Of a DNA stretch of 64,000 bases, positions 11,315 through 22,048 are shown one piece after another. The DNA is taken from positions 744,001 to 808,000 of the forward strand of contig CAJQUW010001866.1 of NCBI GenBank assembly GCA_907163375.1, written 5' to 3'. Numbering within the stretch: the first letter of the stretch is position 1; each line of letters begins with the position of its first letter. Position numbers and translations under genes: made by a program. The stretch comes from Prostheceraeus crozeri (taxonomy: Eukaryota > Platyhelminthes > Polycladida > Euryleptidae). The notes under the pieces were generated by a model. The model made no database searches. It was not told where the DNA came from and saw nothing but the letters and a program-made list of their open reading frames with translations.

Positions 11315-13310
11315 CACTGTAAATCGCTCGATAGCACATACGAAGGATGCATGCCAAGATATATTTTTGGTATATTTCTGTATCTATTTTACTTCTGTTA
11401 TTTCAACTGTGGTATGCTTTACATGCTAAAGCCATACCAGCACAATGTTAAAAGAAAGCATCAGTTATGTCTAAAGCAGCGGCGGCCTGGGGCGCAGCAC
11501 TCCATTAGATAATACACCAAAATTAAAATAAATCATCAAGTTAAATGAACGCTAGCTGAACGGTCAGTGGCTCAACCTATCCAATAACCAAGACTGCACA
11601 AACATCAATCAAAGCGCGTTTCAAGTGACTCAGACGTCACCGTCCCTATGTCTCATGGATGGGGCGCACAGCAAATTCGCTTCGTTTCATACAGGTTTTG
11701 CTGATCATGCATTTGCATACATCAAACATTTCTGGCTGCATCACACGAGCAAATCGTGCTGAGATGGGGCGCTCTCACGATGTCCCTCTGGTACAGTTTC
11801 GCGCATTCTTATTAGTTGTAACGATGCAGCATGTGTTGGGAAGTCAATCTAACGTCAATTTTATGAAACATGTGCAAGCATTGCAGACTGCAGTCGAAAC
11901 GCATTCGGTCACTATTCACTGATGTCTCTAGTGTATATTCGATGGAAATTCAATCAGATTATCTTTCTCAAGAAAGACTTTATTTCAGCATTTCATATAA
12001 AGAAAAATTCGCATTGACTCACCAAGGTTACGAATAATCAGGAATTACGTTAACGTTTCACAAAACCTTGTCTGTAACCTTCCGAATTTCAAATGATAAA
12101 GTTGCTCAATAGTTTTGACATGTTTTTTGCCTTGAAAGCCGATTTAGCATTAAAAAATTGTGAATAATTTGAAATTAAATTGAGTGAAAGAACTTTATAA
12201 TGTTTTTTTAATTTCAATTACCTGTTGCGAATTCAAACATATTTTCTATTTTTGCTTGATTCAGAGTTCTTATTATAAAAATATTTTTTTATTATCAAGG
12301 CATCGCAGTTAGCAAATGGAGCAATTCAATTTTGTCATGTCATAATTAAACACTTTCATATAAGTCTAGGCTTGCATGCATAACTAATAGTAATTGTAGT
12401 ATGTATAGTTAGCTGCAACTGAGACCATATTAGCTTATGAGCTTAAATAATGAAGTTTGGACTGCTCCCCACTTCAGCTGAACTGCACGAGCCGCCACTG
12501 GTCTAAAGTATGTTGATTTAAGGCATTTTGTCAAGAAAAATCACACTAATGTTACTATTGTTTTGTAGTACGATAACGACATTTTAGAGTCAAACTTATA
12601 ATACTGAATTCGATTTTAATACAGGTAAATCTAAGTCATTTCAGAAATAATCAATAAGTATACAACCATCAACGTTTATGCATTATGTAATTTTGAAATC
12701 AGGCTTATTATCAATCCGAAATGAAAACACATTATAATTCATGAAAGCAAATGTAGTTATGGTTGAGATATATAAGTCAAACATGGTAGCTCATAAGTTA
12801 TCGTTTTATTGGAATGACGCTTATCAACTTAGTTCATGGAGTTCAGCTAATTATGAGTCGTGTGAATGTTATTAGACAAGTAGCAACAATGACACACGGC
12901 ATTAATTTCATAGTAAATCGAGTCTAGAACAAATACTCTAAATACCACGCTATTCATAAGAGTGTATATGACTGATATTGTTGACAGAAATTATTTGAAA
13001 GTAGTATGCAATATAAATAATTTCTTGCTAAATGACTAAAGTCTCTTCATACGAAAGGCGTGCTAATGAGGACAAATTTGCATTGAGTCTCGTATATAAA
13101 ACATACCAACAACTCCTATTTCATCGTAAAACAGCCAATCACAGATAGAATGGTTCGTATCGCTACATACCAATCATATACGAAAGTCGCATGGAAAACA
13201 TACCAGATCTCTGTAAACATGCGAGAATCTCTTATCAAATGTTAGTTTTAAATTGTATGTAAATTTGGTATATGCTTGTATGCAATTTTCGTATCCAGCG
13301 ATTTACAGTG
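11315..13310 (-). mobile_element. MITE copy B, inverted relative to copy A
   Basis: It ends in the same CACTGTAAATCGCT inverted termini as the element at 573-1,535, again flanked by TA. Read on the minus strand it follows copy A from end to end: for example, 13,080-13,310 matches the complement of 573-800. A hAT element with its 8-bp duplication (1,032 bp) sits inside. Without it the MITE is 964 bp, against 963 bp for copy A. Confidence 0.85.
11477..12500 (+). mobile_element. non-autonomous hAT element
   Basis: The element starts CAGCGGCGGC and ends GCCGCCACTG, giving CAG(C/T)GGCGGC inverted termini typical of hAT transposons. It is flanked by a perfect 8-bp duplication GTCTAAAG (11,469-11,476 and 12,501-12,508), the hallmark target length of the superfamily. 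It is 1,024 bp long with no transposase-like frame. It lies inside MITE copy B, so it arrived later. Confidence 0.92.
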
Positions 13311-13454
13311 TACATGTCAGCAGACAGCATTTTTAGAAGTGTCCTGTGTAATAGTAGGTGTAATAGTAGGGTTCGTCCGTACGGGAGGTTAGTCATAATT
13401 GTGTGAAAAAACAATCGCTCCCTTTGTTTGACGTAAATCTACTTTAATCATTTT

Positions 13455-13512
13455 TTCAAAAAATCACCCGACGCGTTTCGTCAATCCGACAGTCTCAAGG
13501 GCTTAGTATGTG
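13455..13512 (-). other. retroelement-terminus-like hairpin signature
   Basis: On the minus strand AGCCC...ACTGTCGGATTGACGAAACGCGTCGGGTG can be read: a GCCC/GGGT stem enclosing a GACGAAACGCGTC core. The GAAA-CGCG-TC part resembles stem III of the short hammerheads found in PLE ends, but the first core box (CTGANGA) is not conserved. It may be a decayed retroelement end. This assignment is weak. Confidence 0.3.
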
Positions 13513-15083
13513 ACACAAGTGTTCAAAGGTAGGTTTATATACAACAAATCAGTAGTCCAGTCAGGGCAACTCATCATGTCAGCTCATGCCGCCTGTTCAA
13601 TAGAGGCATTCAATTTTAATTTTCCTTAAAGCTCACTGTAAAAGTCCTTCCCGGTGTTTTAAACAAAGAGATGATTTTCGTCTGAAGAAAATTAAATATT
13701 ACCTGGAAAAGCCACGAACAAATGTTGAATTGTGCAATTTTTGCGATAACACGAAGTCATATTTGGATAAGGAGATCCAAATGTCGACAAACAGTAAAGG
13801 CAATAATTCTTAACCTGAGAACTTGAAAGGAAGTGGAAGCATTAGGGGGACGTGAATATGAGAAATGGCTTTACCTGTCATCGGTGCTCGTCTAAAGTTG
13901 AAGTGATACATCATTTATGAGCTGAAATGCCGGAACATATTTATTTGCTCGACATATTTGCTTCAGATTGCAAACGATATTATCAAAATCAGTAGATAAC
14001 GCAAAGGATGCAGAGAAATAAATATGAGAATTGGAAGAAGTCTTCAGATGTAACTTAAATATGCAGCAATTTAAATAAGTATTAACTGTTTTCAATAGAG
14101 ACATAAGTTTCACGTTTGAAAGTTCCCGTCATTATTCAACAGCCAGGAGACACCTCAGTCCATAGAAATCCGACTTTCAGCTTTATTTAAATTAGTGAGC
14201 CTAGAATGGACCAAGCGATTACACGGGCGCGAAGCAGGAGCTTAATCGAGAGTTATCTAGCCGCATAAACTGACATTACTTGTAACCACCCTGTCAATTG
14301 TTTTCTGTCACACTGACAACGCTTCCTCGATGCATGACTTGTGTGAATCGCAGATATCGGATCGCGTGACCAATAATTTCTGAATTTGTTTTTAAATTAT
14401 CGAAAGGTTACAGTGGAAATGTGATCAATCAATTCCTGCTGCAGCTAATAAGTTCGCAGACATGTTTAATCGTGTTTCTAATCTCTCTCTTCGATTTACG
14501 CTAGTTGACCACCTAGTTCAGAAATATCACATTGCTTTGCATGACGTGAAGTTGTCAATGCCATTCACTTGCGATCGTTTAACAAATCCGCATTGATTTG
14601 ATAAAGTTCTTGGTTTTGATAAAACCAAAGTGATCAGAAGATCGCTTTGGCAGAATCGATTATGCTATTACAACAGTCGATGTCAAACTTTAGATTTACG
14701 TGAAGCCGTTTAAAAATGGTTTTGTTTAACAAATCGGACGTTTTATTAAAACCGTTTTAATTAATCTAAATCTACATGAAGTCAAACATGCGTTTACAAT
14801 AATCCGCTTTAATATGTTGCGATTTAACAAAGCGGATTTATCAAAACGAGCTTGTTGAAACCGATTTGTCGAATCTAGTCGAAAGTTTGACCTGACCTTC
14901 TGCAAGCGCGACATAAGTAGACGACACTAACGAATGCTATAATTTTCAAATGTGGATCCCGCTGATACTGAGATTTGTTGCATGTACACTCATTGAAATG
15001 CTATGTTCTATACTCACTTGACAAAGGCAGATAAAACCAATAAATTGCTTACTGATGAAAGCTGGTAGTATGTAAAGTTATAC
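13513..15083. other. no gene seen; imperfect inverted repeats
   Basis: No recognisable protein. At 14,682-14,892 a block begins GTCAAACTTTAGATT and ends AAAGTTTGAC, with repeated AACAAATCGG/AAAGCGGATT words inside. It looks like a small decayed MITE. Confidence 0.5.
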
Positions 15084-15259
15084 TGTAGAACATGCAGCTT
15101 TGGCAGTCATGAGATTTGTATTTACTATTTGACTTTCAAATGCACAGGTGCATGCACAGAAGTCTATGTTCAACAGCTAACTATGAACAACGCATGACTA
15201 TTTGCAAATATCATAGCAATAGTCGTGTACCAAAAATGTCGATAATGTTGGTCACTACA
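15084..15259 (-). repeat. Gypsy 3' LTR (176 bp)
   Basis: The partner of 19,284-19,457 with roughly 94% identity, same TG...CA ends. It lies directly after the polypurine tract. Confidence 0.92.
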
Positions 15260-15600
15260 GAAGTCCCCCTTCAGATACGCAGTATCGGTCAGGTTGTCGC
15301 AAAGGACTACCGAAACGAGAAGTAACTATCTCTGGAGGTTGTTTTTCAGGATCACTTATACACGACTGATTTTCGGATTCAATATGAGCTGGCTTCAGTC
15401 GGTCAATGGAAACTAAATCCGTTTTGCCATCGACGTCCAATAAGTAGGCCTTTTGTCCTCGGTTGATTATCCAGTATGGTCCTTTATAATGGGGTTGAAG
15501 AGGTTCCGATGTGCATCAACTCGTACAAAAACATGTGTCGCATCTTTGAGTGACGAAAATATGAATGGTCGTCTTCTACTATTTTCCAAACTACGGTGCC
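15255..15600 (-). pseudogene. Gypsy integrase C-terminal tail
   Basis: Two frame segments carry the usual tail: ATHVFVRVDAHRNLFNPI near 15,500-15,560, and DLVSIDRLKPAHIESE at 15,365-15,425. The tail ends at 15,255 just inside the 3' LTR, as is common in Gypsy elements. Confidence 0.75.
15260..15274 (-). promoter_or_regulatory. Gypsy polypurine tract
   Basis: GAAGGGGGACTTC on the element strand abuts the 3' LTR. This is the expected place and composition for the plus-strand primer. Confidence 0.7.
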
Positions 15601-15618
15601 ATGAGGTATCAGCAGGTC

Positions 15619-16245
15619 TTAAGTCGTTAAATTTCCGTTGCAATTCCCTTTGGGCCTTAAATGTAGGTATACAGTAGAATCAGATGATTCGAAAAATTCT
15701 CCTGGCAATCTTAGAGCTTCTCCAAATACCAGCTGTGCTGAAAATGTGCCAAGATCGGGTTTATATGATGCTCTCATTCCTAGTAATACCAAAGGAAGAG
15801 CTGTAGTCCAATCACTCCGACCGTCCAACACTGCAGTTAATGAAGCTTTGAGATGTCTATGAGTTCTTTCAACTAGACCATTCTGTTGAGGCATGTAAGC
15901 ACATGTGGTGAGATGTTCTACACCAAGATATGTCCATAGTTCCTTCCACATTTCACTGACGAATTGTCTTCCCCGATCTGAAGTAATACGCACACACATA
16001 CCATGTCGAGATATCCACAATAGAAGAGCTTTTGCACAAGATTTGGCTGTAGCGTCCAGTATGGGTACTGCATCATTAAAACGAGTAAAGCGATCAATTA
16101 TTGTGAAAATGTATCGAAAGCCATCTGATTCTTGCAATGGTCCTACTACGTCAATATGAATTGATGCAAATCTTTCGGTTGGTGCTGGAGGTCTGGAGAG
16201 AGTTGTACGTTGATGTCTCGTTACTTTTGCTTGTTGGCAATTCAT
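15619..16245 (-). pseudogene. Gypsy integrase catalytic core
   Basis: It opens with CMNCQQAK (end of the HHCC finger). The DDE core follows: SIHIDVVGPLQESDGFRYIF, ITSDRGRQFVSEMW and PQQNGLVERTHRHLKASL, with all three acidic residues present. The C-terminal chromatin-side part contains LVFGEALRLPGEF. The frame ends at 15,619. The remaining tail, including VFVRVDAHRN and the SIDRLKPAHI motif, lies at 15,255-15,610 in other frames. Confidence 0.9.
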
Positions 16246-16296
16246 GCAATTTTTGGCCCAAGCAGTAACTTTGGATGATATATTCTTGAAAACAAA

Positions 16297-16890
16297 TCAT
16301 TCTGAAATTAAGCGTCGAGTTGTTCTTGCACTAGGATGATGCAAATTATGAAATCGATTGTACACTTCTCTCTGCATGGACTGTGGTACAAGAGGTCTAT
16401 CCAAGCCGGTTGAGGTATCTACCAATAATGACTCTTCGAGATTCAGAATTCGACGTTTTTCAATTCTGAGTGAAGGAGATGAAGATAATTCAATAACATC
16501 ATCTGCATTTGTTTGCAGTGCAGCCATTCTAGAGAGATCCAAACCAATCTGAGTAAGTCCTGTTACAGATGCAACCGCAAGCGCTTTATGAAGTGTAGGT
16601 CTACTCAGATAATCAGACACTACATTTTCGTGTCCACTGACGTGTCTTATATCGGTAGCAAATTCGCTCAGAAATGCAATCTGTCTCTGTACACGAGCAG
16701 AACGTAAAGTTTTTGACGTAAACAAATAGACAAGCGGCTTATGGTCTGTCAGTAGCTGCAGGTTTGTGCGTCCTTCTAGCATATGGTAAAAACGTTTAAC
16801 AGCACTAAACAAGGCAAACAGTTCTTTGTCTCTAGTGCTCCAAATAATTTGCTGAGGATTTAACTTTTTTGAGTGATACGCTATTGGTAC
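16297..16890 (-). pseudogene. Gypsy RNase H and integrase zinc-binding region
   Basis: Directly after the TGA the frame continues as VPIAYHSKKLNPQQ and KELFALFSAVKRFYHMLEGR, then LLTDHKPLVYLF and RHVSGHENVVSDYLSRP, the classical RNase H end. The linker and the H-H part of the integrase zinc finger follow (NRFHNLHHPSARTTRRLISE). The frame then stops at 16,297; the C-C part (NCMNCQQAK) is in the next frame segment. Confidence 0.9.
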
Positions 16891-18195
16891 TCAACGACCA
16901 GACTGAAATTGTTGAATGACTACACCAACTGCTTCATTTGATGCGTCAGCAACCACTTGGGTAGCGACATTATTCCTTGGGTACGCCAATTGCGACGCTG
17001 ATGCAAGACTAGACTTCGCATTCTCAAATGCGTCATTATGTTCATCAGTCCATTTGAACCTGTCTTTTGTCGAATTTGTCAGTTCATGTAGAGGCTTCAA
17101 TATCTTCGCAAGCTTAGGCACAAATCGATGATAAAAGTTAATCATACCGATAAATCGTCGACATTCGACTAAATTGTTGGGCGGTTTCATTGATAATAAA
17201 TTGTTCACCTTGTCAGGTAAAGGGTTTACTCCACACATGGAAACTTCTAAACCAAGAAATTTTACGACAGATTTCCCAAACACACATTTTTCTGGCCGCA
17301 CGACAAAGCCATGTTCAGAAAGTCGAGAGAAAAGATTCATCAAATCCTGACGATGCGTTTCAGGATTAGGAGAATATAGAAATATGTCGTCTATGTAGGC
17401 AAATACTCTGGGCATCCCACGCAAAACTGTATCAATCAGTCTTTGAAATCTCTGTGCTGCGTTGCACAATCCAAAAGGCATGCGAGTATATTCAAAGAGT
17501 CCATATGGGGTTGTAATTGCAGTTTCCTTCCTATCTTTTTCATGCATTGGAATTTGAGCATGTGCTCTCGCCAGATCAATTGTACTGAAAATGCTTGATC
17601 CATCTAGACTATCTGAAAACGTTTGTATATCTGGGACAGGATAGTGGTCCGGTATTGTGATAGCATTTAAACGCTCATAGCAACCAACCATGCGATACTG
17701 TTTGCCACCATCCTTCGGCACTAGATGTACAGGACTCGCCCATTCTGAGTTTGAGGGTTTCAATATCCCCCACTTCAAAAGCTGATCAATTTCTTGACGT
17801 ATCGCAGTCATCCTTTCTGTCGTCAATCGGCAAGGACGTGCATAAACAGGACTACATTTAGTAATTATCCGATGAGAAACACCTGTTGCTTTTATAGAAG
17901 GAAAACCAAGTGAAGGGATGCAAAGGCTTTGAAATTCCTGTGATTGTCGAATATCATCAAATGAAGGATCATCACATTTAGATGCTTGTTCAATTTTCAC
18001 CTGAGCAATGACAGGATGTTGTTTCCTCGAAGTATGACAGGCTATAGTCGAGTAAGTTTTGCCATCAAGAAGACGATTTCCACGAACATCTGGAATTATG
18101 TCATGTTGTCTTAAAAAATCCGCTCCAATGATTGTTGTTGGAGCGTCAGCTACTATAAAATTAAACGTAAATTTCTTTCCAAGGCCAAAATCCAA
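16891..18195 (-). pseudogene. Gypsy protease C-terminus, RT and start of RNase H
   Basis: A 434-residue frame. Residues 1-40 finish the protease (IIGADFLRQHDIIPD). RT covers about residues 105-330: WASPVHLVPK, STIDLARAHAQIPM (first catalytic Asp), TRMPFGLCNAAQRFQRLID, and FAYIDDIFLYS with the YIDD active site. MINFYHRFVPKLAKIL marks the connection. RNase H begins with VVADASNEAVGVV. A TGA at 16,891-16,893 interrupts where Trp is usual (position after QSGR), and the RNase H domain continues in the same frame in the next segment. Confidence 0.92.
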
Positions 18196-18362
18196 ATTAA
18201 CACGTTTGTTGATCTCGTAAACAGTAATTTCAGTTCCGTTTGCTCTTTCAAGCGAATAGTTGGATCGGACAATGAAGTATGGAAGACTGTTGGAGGAAGT
18301 AAAGAAACTTCGCTTCCACTGTCAATAAGAAAACAACGGCCATCTTGGTCACTGACATACAA
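18153..18362 (-). pseudogene. Gypsy aspartic protease, N-terminal part
   Basis: The frame contains YVSDQDGRCFLIDSGSEVSL, with the catalytic DSG of a retroviral-type aspartic protease. It then runs out of frame near 18,230. The C-terminal half of the protease continues in the pol frame, where GADFLRQHDI is the usual second hallmark. A single frameshift therefore splits the domain. Confidence 0.82.
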
Positions 18363-18399
18363 AAGATTACAGGCATAATTGCAAGAAGAAGTGCAACCA

Positions 18400-18600
18400 A
18401 CAGTCGCCTCTACTGAGGGTTGCTGCGCTCGTTTCCCGAATTGCGCATGTCTTCATGGAATGTACATGGTCTTATGCACTTTTGTGCATTCTGCCCATAT
18501 CGCTTATGAATGTAACACCAACGATCCACAAAGTCACAATTGTTAGCATTTGGTCTTCAGGCCTGAGCATTGGTATGGTTGCGGTTTCCTGTGGCTTGGG
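18400..18600 (-). pseudogene. Gypsy nucleocapsid zinc knuckle
   Basis: In a frame shifted relative to gag, the minus strand encodes CDFVDRWCYIHKRYGQNAQ and then KCIRPC, a CxxH-x4-G-x4-C-like cluster typical of this Gypsy lineage. It would bind the element RNA. It lies between gag and protease as expected. Confidence 0.65.
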
Positions 18601-18629
18601 CTCTCTTCTTGTCAGAATGTTCATTCTGT

Positions 18630-19256
18630 TCATTCTGTTTTTGTAATTCTTTCGAAAAATGTGAAATGTCTCTTCTTTTTCGTGTGCGCATTCATTTCTT
18701 GATCTTCAACATTATCACTTTGATTTACCAAAGACACTATTGTATCTGTTTGTGAATTGAAATATAAATCTGCTCGTAGTGCAATATCCGACAAGGTTGA
18801 GCAATTCAACCAATATCTACATAACAATTGTAAAGAAGTTGGCAAGCGCCGCAGAAAGTGCTCCTGTATTATTTCATGATCCAGATCGTGGGGATACAAC
18901 AATTCAAGCTCATTGAAAAGAGTCGATGGTTTACGATCTAATGAACAGGAAGGTAAATGCTCCAATCGTCTGAGCTTTTCAGCTGGTGTCAGTTTCAATC
19001 GTAAACACAGGCACTTCTGTAGCTGATCGCAACAATCCGAAGCCAACGGAGATGCTTTGACCAGATGTTTTATCAATCGGAAATATTGGGACGGTAATTT
19101 AGCGATTGTCTTGCGAAATTTTGCAGCTTGTGTGGTAATGCCAGCGTCTGCCATTAAATTATCACACATTAGCAGCCATGTATCAATGTCAGTTGAATCA
19201 AATGAAGGTGACCCAACGCGAACTGACGCGCAAGTTGTTAATTCGCTAGTTGCCAT
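18630..19256 (-). pseudogene. Gypsy gag
   Basis: A 208-residue frame starting ATG at 19,256, about 30 bases inside the 5' LTR, and typed as gag by position and content. It starts MATSELTTCASVRVGSPSFD and carries the region common to many animal Gypsy gags: a short segment around the WLLMCDNLMADAGI helix, and YFRLIKHLV, EKLRRLEHLP and FLRRLPTSLQ motifs. The product would assemble the virus-like particle. The zinc knuckle belonging to it lies downstream in another frame (about 18,475-18,518), so the frame stop at 18,630 is probably an indel lesion. Confidence 0.8.
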
Positions 19257-19261
19257 ATTTA

Positions 19262-19283
19262 ATCACGTCGGGCTCACCAAATA
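19262..19283 (-). promoter_or_regulatory. Gypsy primer binding site
   Basis: Just inside the 5' LTR, on the element strand, the sequence TGGTGAGCCCGACGTG starts a few bases after the LTR end. It begins with TGG, the complement of a tRNA CCA 3' end. The tRNA species was not assigned. Confidence 0.75.
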
Positions 19284-19457
19284 TGTAGAACATGCAGCTG
19301 TGGCAGTCAAGAGATTTGTATTACTATTTGACTTTCAAATGCACAGGTGCATGCACAGAAGTCTATGTTCAACAGCTAACTATGAACAGCGCATAACTAT
19401 ATACAATATCATAGCAATAGTCGTGTACCAAAAATGTCGGTAATGTCGGTCACTACA
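19284..19457 (-). repeat. Gypsy 5' LTR (174 bp)
   Basis: Begins TGTAGTGACC and ends CATGTTCTACA on the element strand, giving TG...CA ends. It pairs with 15,084-15,259. LTRs of about 175 bp are short for the superfamily. Confidence 0.92.
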
Positions 19458-20837
19458 ATACATTGACTAAAAGCTCCATTCCGCTGATTCATCAAATTAT
19501 TATCGCCATTGGCTTTTGGCATGATTGATTCAAATATCAGAGGTTCGTAGTACGAGTAATTCCCAATTATCGAGAAATTGTCTCCTTAGGACTATTCGCA
19601 TGGGTAGACAGCTCTGCTGGAGATGGATTCCTTCTCAGTTGCTCGCTTATCCAAGTACTAAATGGGCGCTTGTTAGTGCTCATGTACCACACACAGCATC
19701 ACATGAGCATTGGTATATCACTTAAAATGATTCAATAATTTAGTGACTTTATAAACAGGCCGAATTTCTGCATTCGACTGAAGGTTAATGTTTTTTCAGC
19801 TTCATCACAATGAGCGGAATGGACCAAGCTATACATTTCCTTCTTTCAACTTAACTGATCATCGCATCGTTGTTGAAAATTCTCTTCAACTATTTCATTA
19901 CGCATGTGACTGAATCCTTTTTAATAAAGCATTTCAGTCAGTGATCATAATATTCGTCACACAAACAGCGACCGCATCGCATACAATTTGTGTCTCATGG
20001 GGGTAGTCCTGAAAAGGCATATAAAAGCAGGTGTTCGTCTTGTTCGTCAAATGTTCGTCTTTCAAGTGTTCAACCTTTATAATATGCAGGTTGATCTGAA
20101 ACGAATCAATCATCTTTGTACATAATCTTAGTATCAGGGATATCAGAATTCTTCTTGGGGTTCTCCATAGTGAATTGGATATTCTCATCAAGAGAATAGA
20201 GGAAATTGAAAAATTTCTCCACCTAATCCGTCCAAAAATGGCCTGGGGAACAGTAGGCCTACCTCTGATAAAATATCTGGGACTGATCTTCATGATTATT
20301 GAACTGAGATTGAATATGATTCAATCCTAGCTCAATAACTATGACAGTCGTCAGTCTCACAGTCGTCACATTTCTTCTCTTCTCTCGATGTCACAATGTT
20401 GAAACCGGGCTGGCCTGAGAACGAGGTAGGCCTGGCCGGGCGTGGATTGGGCCTGCAAATAAGAAACTCGCACGGGCCTCGACATCCTAAATCTGACGGC
20501 CTCTGATTGTTATCTTTTGATCAAACTGTGATAAGGCTTGAAAGTCAGAGGCGGAGAAAGGTGTGAATGTAATCAGATCTCTGTTTGAATGAGTCAGGAT
20601 CTTCTATCAATTTGTGTATGGCAGCCTAGATGCTAAATTAGGTTATTACTTTCTCGAAAACATCAAGAATTGCCACATCTCTGAAAGCGTCCACGAGAAG
20701 AGACAGTTATCACTGCATTATTGCACTTCTCCTTCATATTTCTCATCTTATCACTAGAATCTGCCCTCCTCCACTATCTTCTTCTCCTTCCTCTTCCGTT
20801 TACATTTAAGTCTTCTCTTAGCCTTCACGCTTCGTAG
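19458..20837. other. no gene seen
   Basis: Intergenic DNA with no convincing protein and no repeat boundary that I can define. It leads into the large trinucleotide tract. Confidence 0.55.
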
Positions 20838-21375
20838 CCTCCTCCTCCTCCTCCTCCTCCTCCTCCTCCTCCTCCTCCTCCTCCTCCTCCTCCTCCTCCT
20901 CCTCCTCCTCCTCCTCCTCCTCCTCCTCCTCCTCCTCCTCCTCCTCCTCCTCCTCCTCCTCCTCCTCCTCCTCCTCCTCCTCCTCCTCCTCCTCCTCCTC
21001 CTCCTCCCTCCTCCTCCTCCTCCTCCTCCTCCTCCTCCTCCTCCTCCTCCTCCTCCTCCTCCTCCTCCTCCTCCTCCTCCTCCTCCTCCCTCCTCCTCCT
21101 CCTCCTCCTCCTCCTCCTCCTCCTCCTCCTCCTCCTCCTCCTCCTCCTCCTCCTCCTCCTCCTCCTCCTCCTCCTCCTCCCTCCTCCTCCTCCTCCTCCT
21201 CCTCCTCCTCCTCCTCCTCCTCCTCCTCCTCCTCCTCCTCCTCCTCCTCCTCCTCCTCCTCCTCCTCCTCCTCCTCCGCCTCCTCCTCCTCCGCCTCCTC
21301 CTCCTCCTCCTCCTCCTCCTCCTCCTCCTCCTCCTCCTCCTCCTCCTCCTCCTCCTCCTCCGCCTCCTCCTCTTC
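20838..21375. repeat. (CCT)n microsatellite, about 535 bp
   Basis: Almost pure CCT/CTC/TCC repeat. Three single-C insertions (CTCCCTCC at about 21,006, 21,088 and 21,179) change its phase, and a few C-to-G changes lie near the 3' end. After the last phase change it is in frame with ORF1 of the downstream PLE and reads as poly-Ser with Ala interruptions. Long Arg, Glu and Gly frames on the other strand are artefacts. Confidence 0.97.
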
Positions 21376-22048
21376 ACAAGGGGATGAACTTCCAGCATCT
21401 TCGACCACCAATGCTGCCGAGTTGCCTTCTACTCCTCAATCCCGCAAGCGAGCCCAGCCATCCGACTTCACAACACCAACAACTCAACTCAATCTCTTCG
21501 GCACTCCACTCATTGAGCCACCAAGGAGCAGAGCTCGTTCAAACTCTCTACCAACCTCCAACCTTTCCATCTCTCCAACAAGTGAGCACAAACATATAGT
21601 ATATGGAGACTACAACATTCTCCAGTATAAACGATCTGACATCTTAACCGTGTCCCATCAAATGGGAAAACTGAGCCATTTCAAGGTTATTATATCAAAC
21701 CTCAAGAAAGTTTACAGCGACATTGAGACTGTTGTCCTTTGCATTAGTGCTCTAGATAGAGCAAATGCTTCCATCACAAACACTAAATGTTTTAAGACCT
21801 TCTTATATCATGCCCGACAAAAATACCCGGAAGCCAACATCATCGTGATTCTTGGAGGTATCTCCACAACTTTTTCTGAGTCGGAGATAAGCAATGTAAA
21901 TGCTTTCAATGAATTCATACGCGAAAAATGTAAGGCTGATTGTCTGACCGTTCCTCCTCCCGATCCATACATTATAACGAACTTGAATGTTTTATCAGAT
22001 CAGTCGAAAAATGATCTCTTCGCCATCTTAGATAATTTTTTTCCATAG
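21182..22048 (+). CDS. PLE1 ORF1: Ser-rich, SGNH-like protein (5' partial)
   Basis: The frame is open from the last phase change of the CCT tract: about 65 Ser/Ala residues, then a Ser/Thr/Pro-rich linker, then a globular domain of about 150 residues from HKHIVYGDYN (near 21,590). Conserved blocks are TVVLCISALDRANASIT, NIIVILGGISTTFSESE and a proline-rich LTVPPPDPYI. The same blocks occur in the copy at 29.9-30.6 kb, where block I reads GDSN. GDSN followed by a beta-alpha layout suggests an SGNH/GDSL-like fold; here the nucleophile Ser is Tyr. The first Met is at 21,422. The stop at 22,046-22,048 lies just after a slippery heptamer. Function is unknown; esterase activity in this copy is unlikely. 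Confidence 0.8.
   Translation, partial: SSSSSSSSSSSSSSSSSSSSSSSSSSSSSSSSASSSSASSSSSSSSSSSSSSSSSSSSSSASSSSQGDELPASSTTNAAELPSTPQSRKRAQPSDFTTPTTQLNLFGTPLIEPPRSRARSNSLPTSNLSISPTSEHKHIVYGDYNILQYKRSDILTVSHQMGKLSHFKVIISNLKKVYSDIETVVLCISALDRANASITNTKCFKTFLYHARQKYPEANIIVILGGISTTFSESEISNVNAFNEFIREKCKADCLTVPPPDPYIITNLNVLSDQSKNDLFAILDNFFP
22036..22042 (+). promoter_or_regulatory. candidate -1 ribosomal frameshift site, PLE1
   Basis: T-TTT-TTT in the ORF1 reading phase (codons AAT TTT TTT CCA TAG). The RT frame is the -1 frame and is blocked just upstream by a TAA at 22,033-22,035. A slip here would read through into ORF2. The second copy has T-TTA-AAC at the same place. Confidence 0.7.

Larger units (their letters stand above)
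15084..19457 (-). mobile_element. Ty3/Gypsy LTR retrotransposon, complete but mutated
   Basis: A 4.37-kb element on the minus strand: 5' LTR 19,284-19,457, gag, zinc knuckle, protease, RT, RNase H, integrase, and 3' LTR 15,084-15,259. The target duplication is ATAC on both sides. The order protease-RT-RNaseH-integrase places it in Ty3/Gypsy (Metaviridae-type). The LTRs differ at roughly ten positions in 175, so the insertion is not recent. Frame changes in the gag/protease region and stops in RNase H and around integrase make it inactive. Confidence 0.93.

Noticed and set aside
20754-21411. Long minus-strand frames of poly-Arg, poly-Glu and poly-Gly (about 200 residues)
   Set aside because: These are translations of the CCT microsatellite; no start context, domain or conservation supports them.
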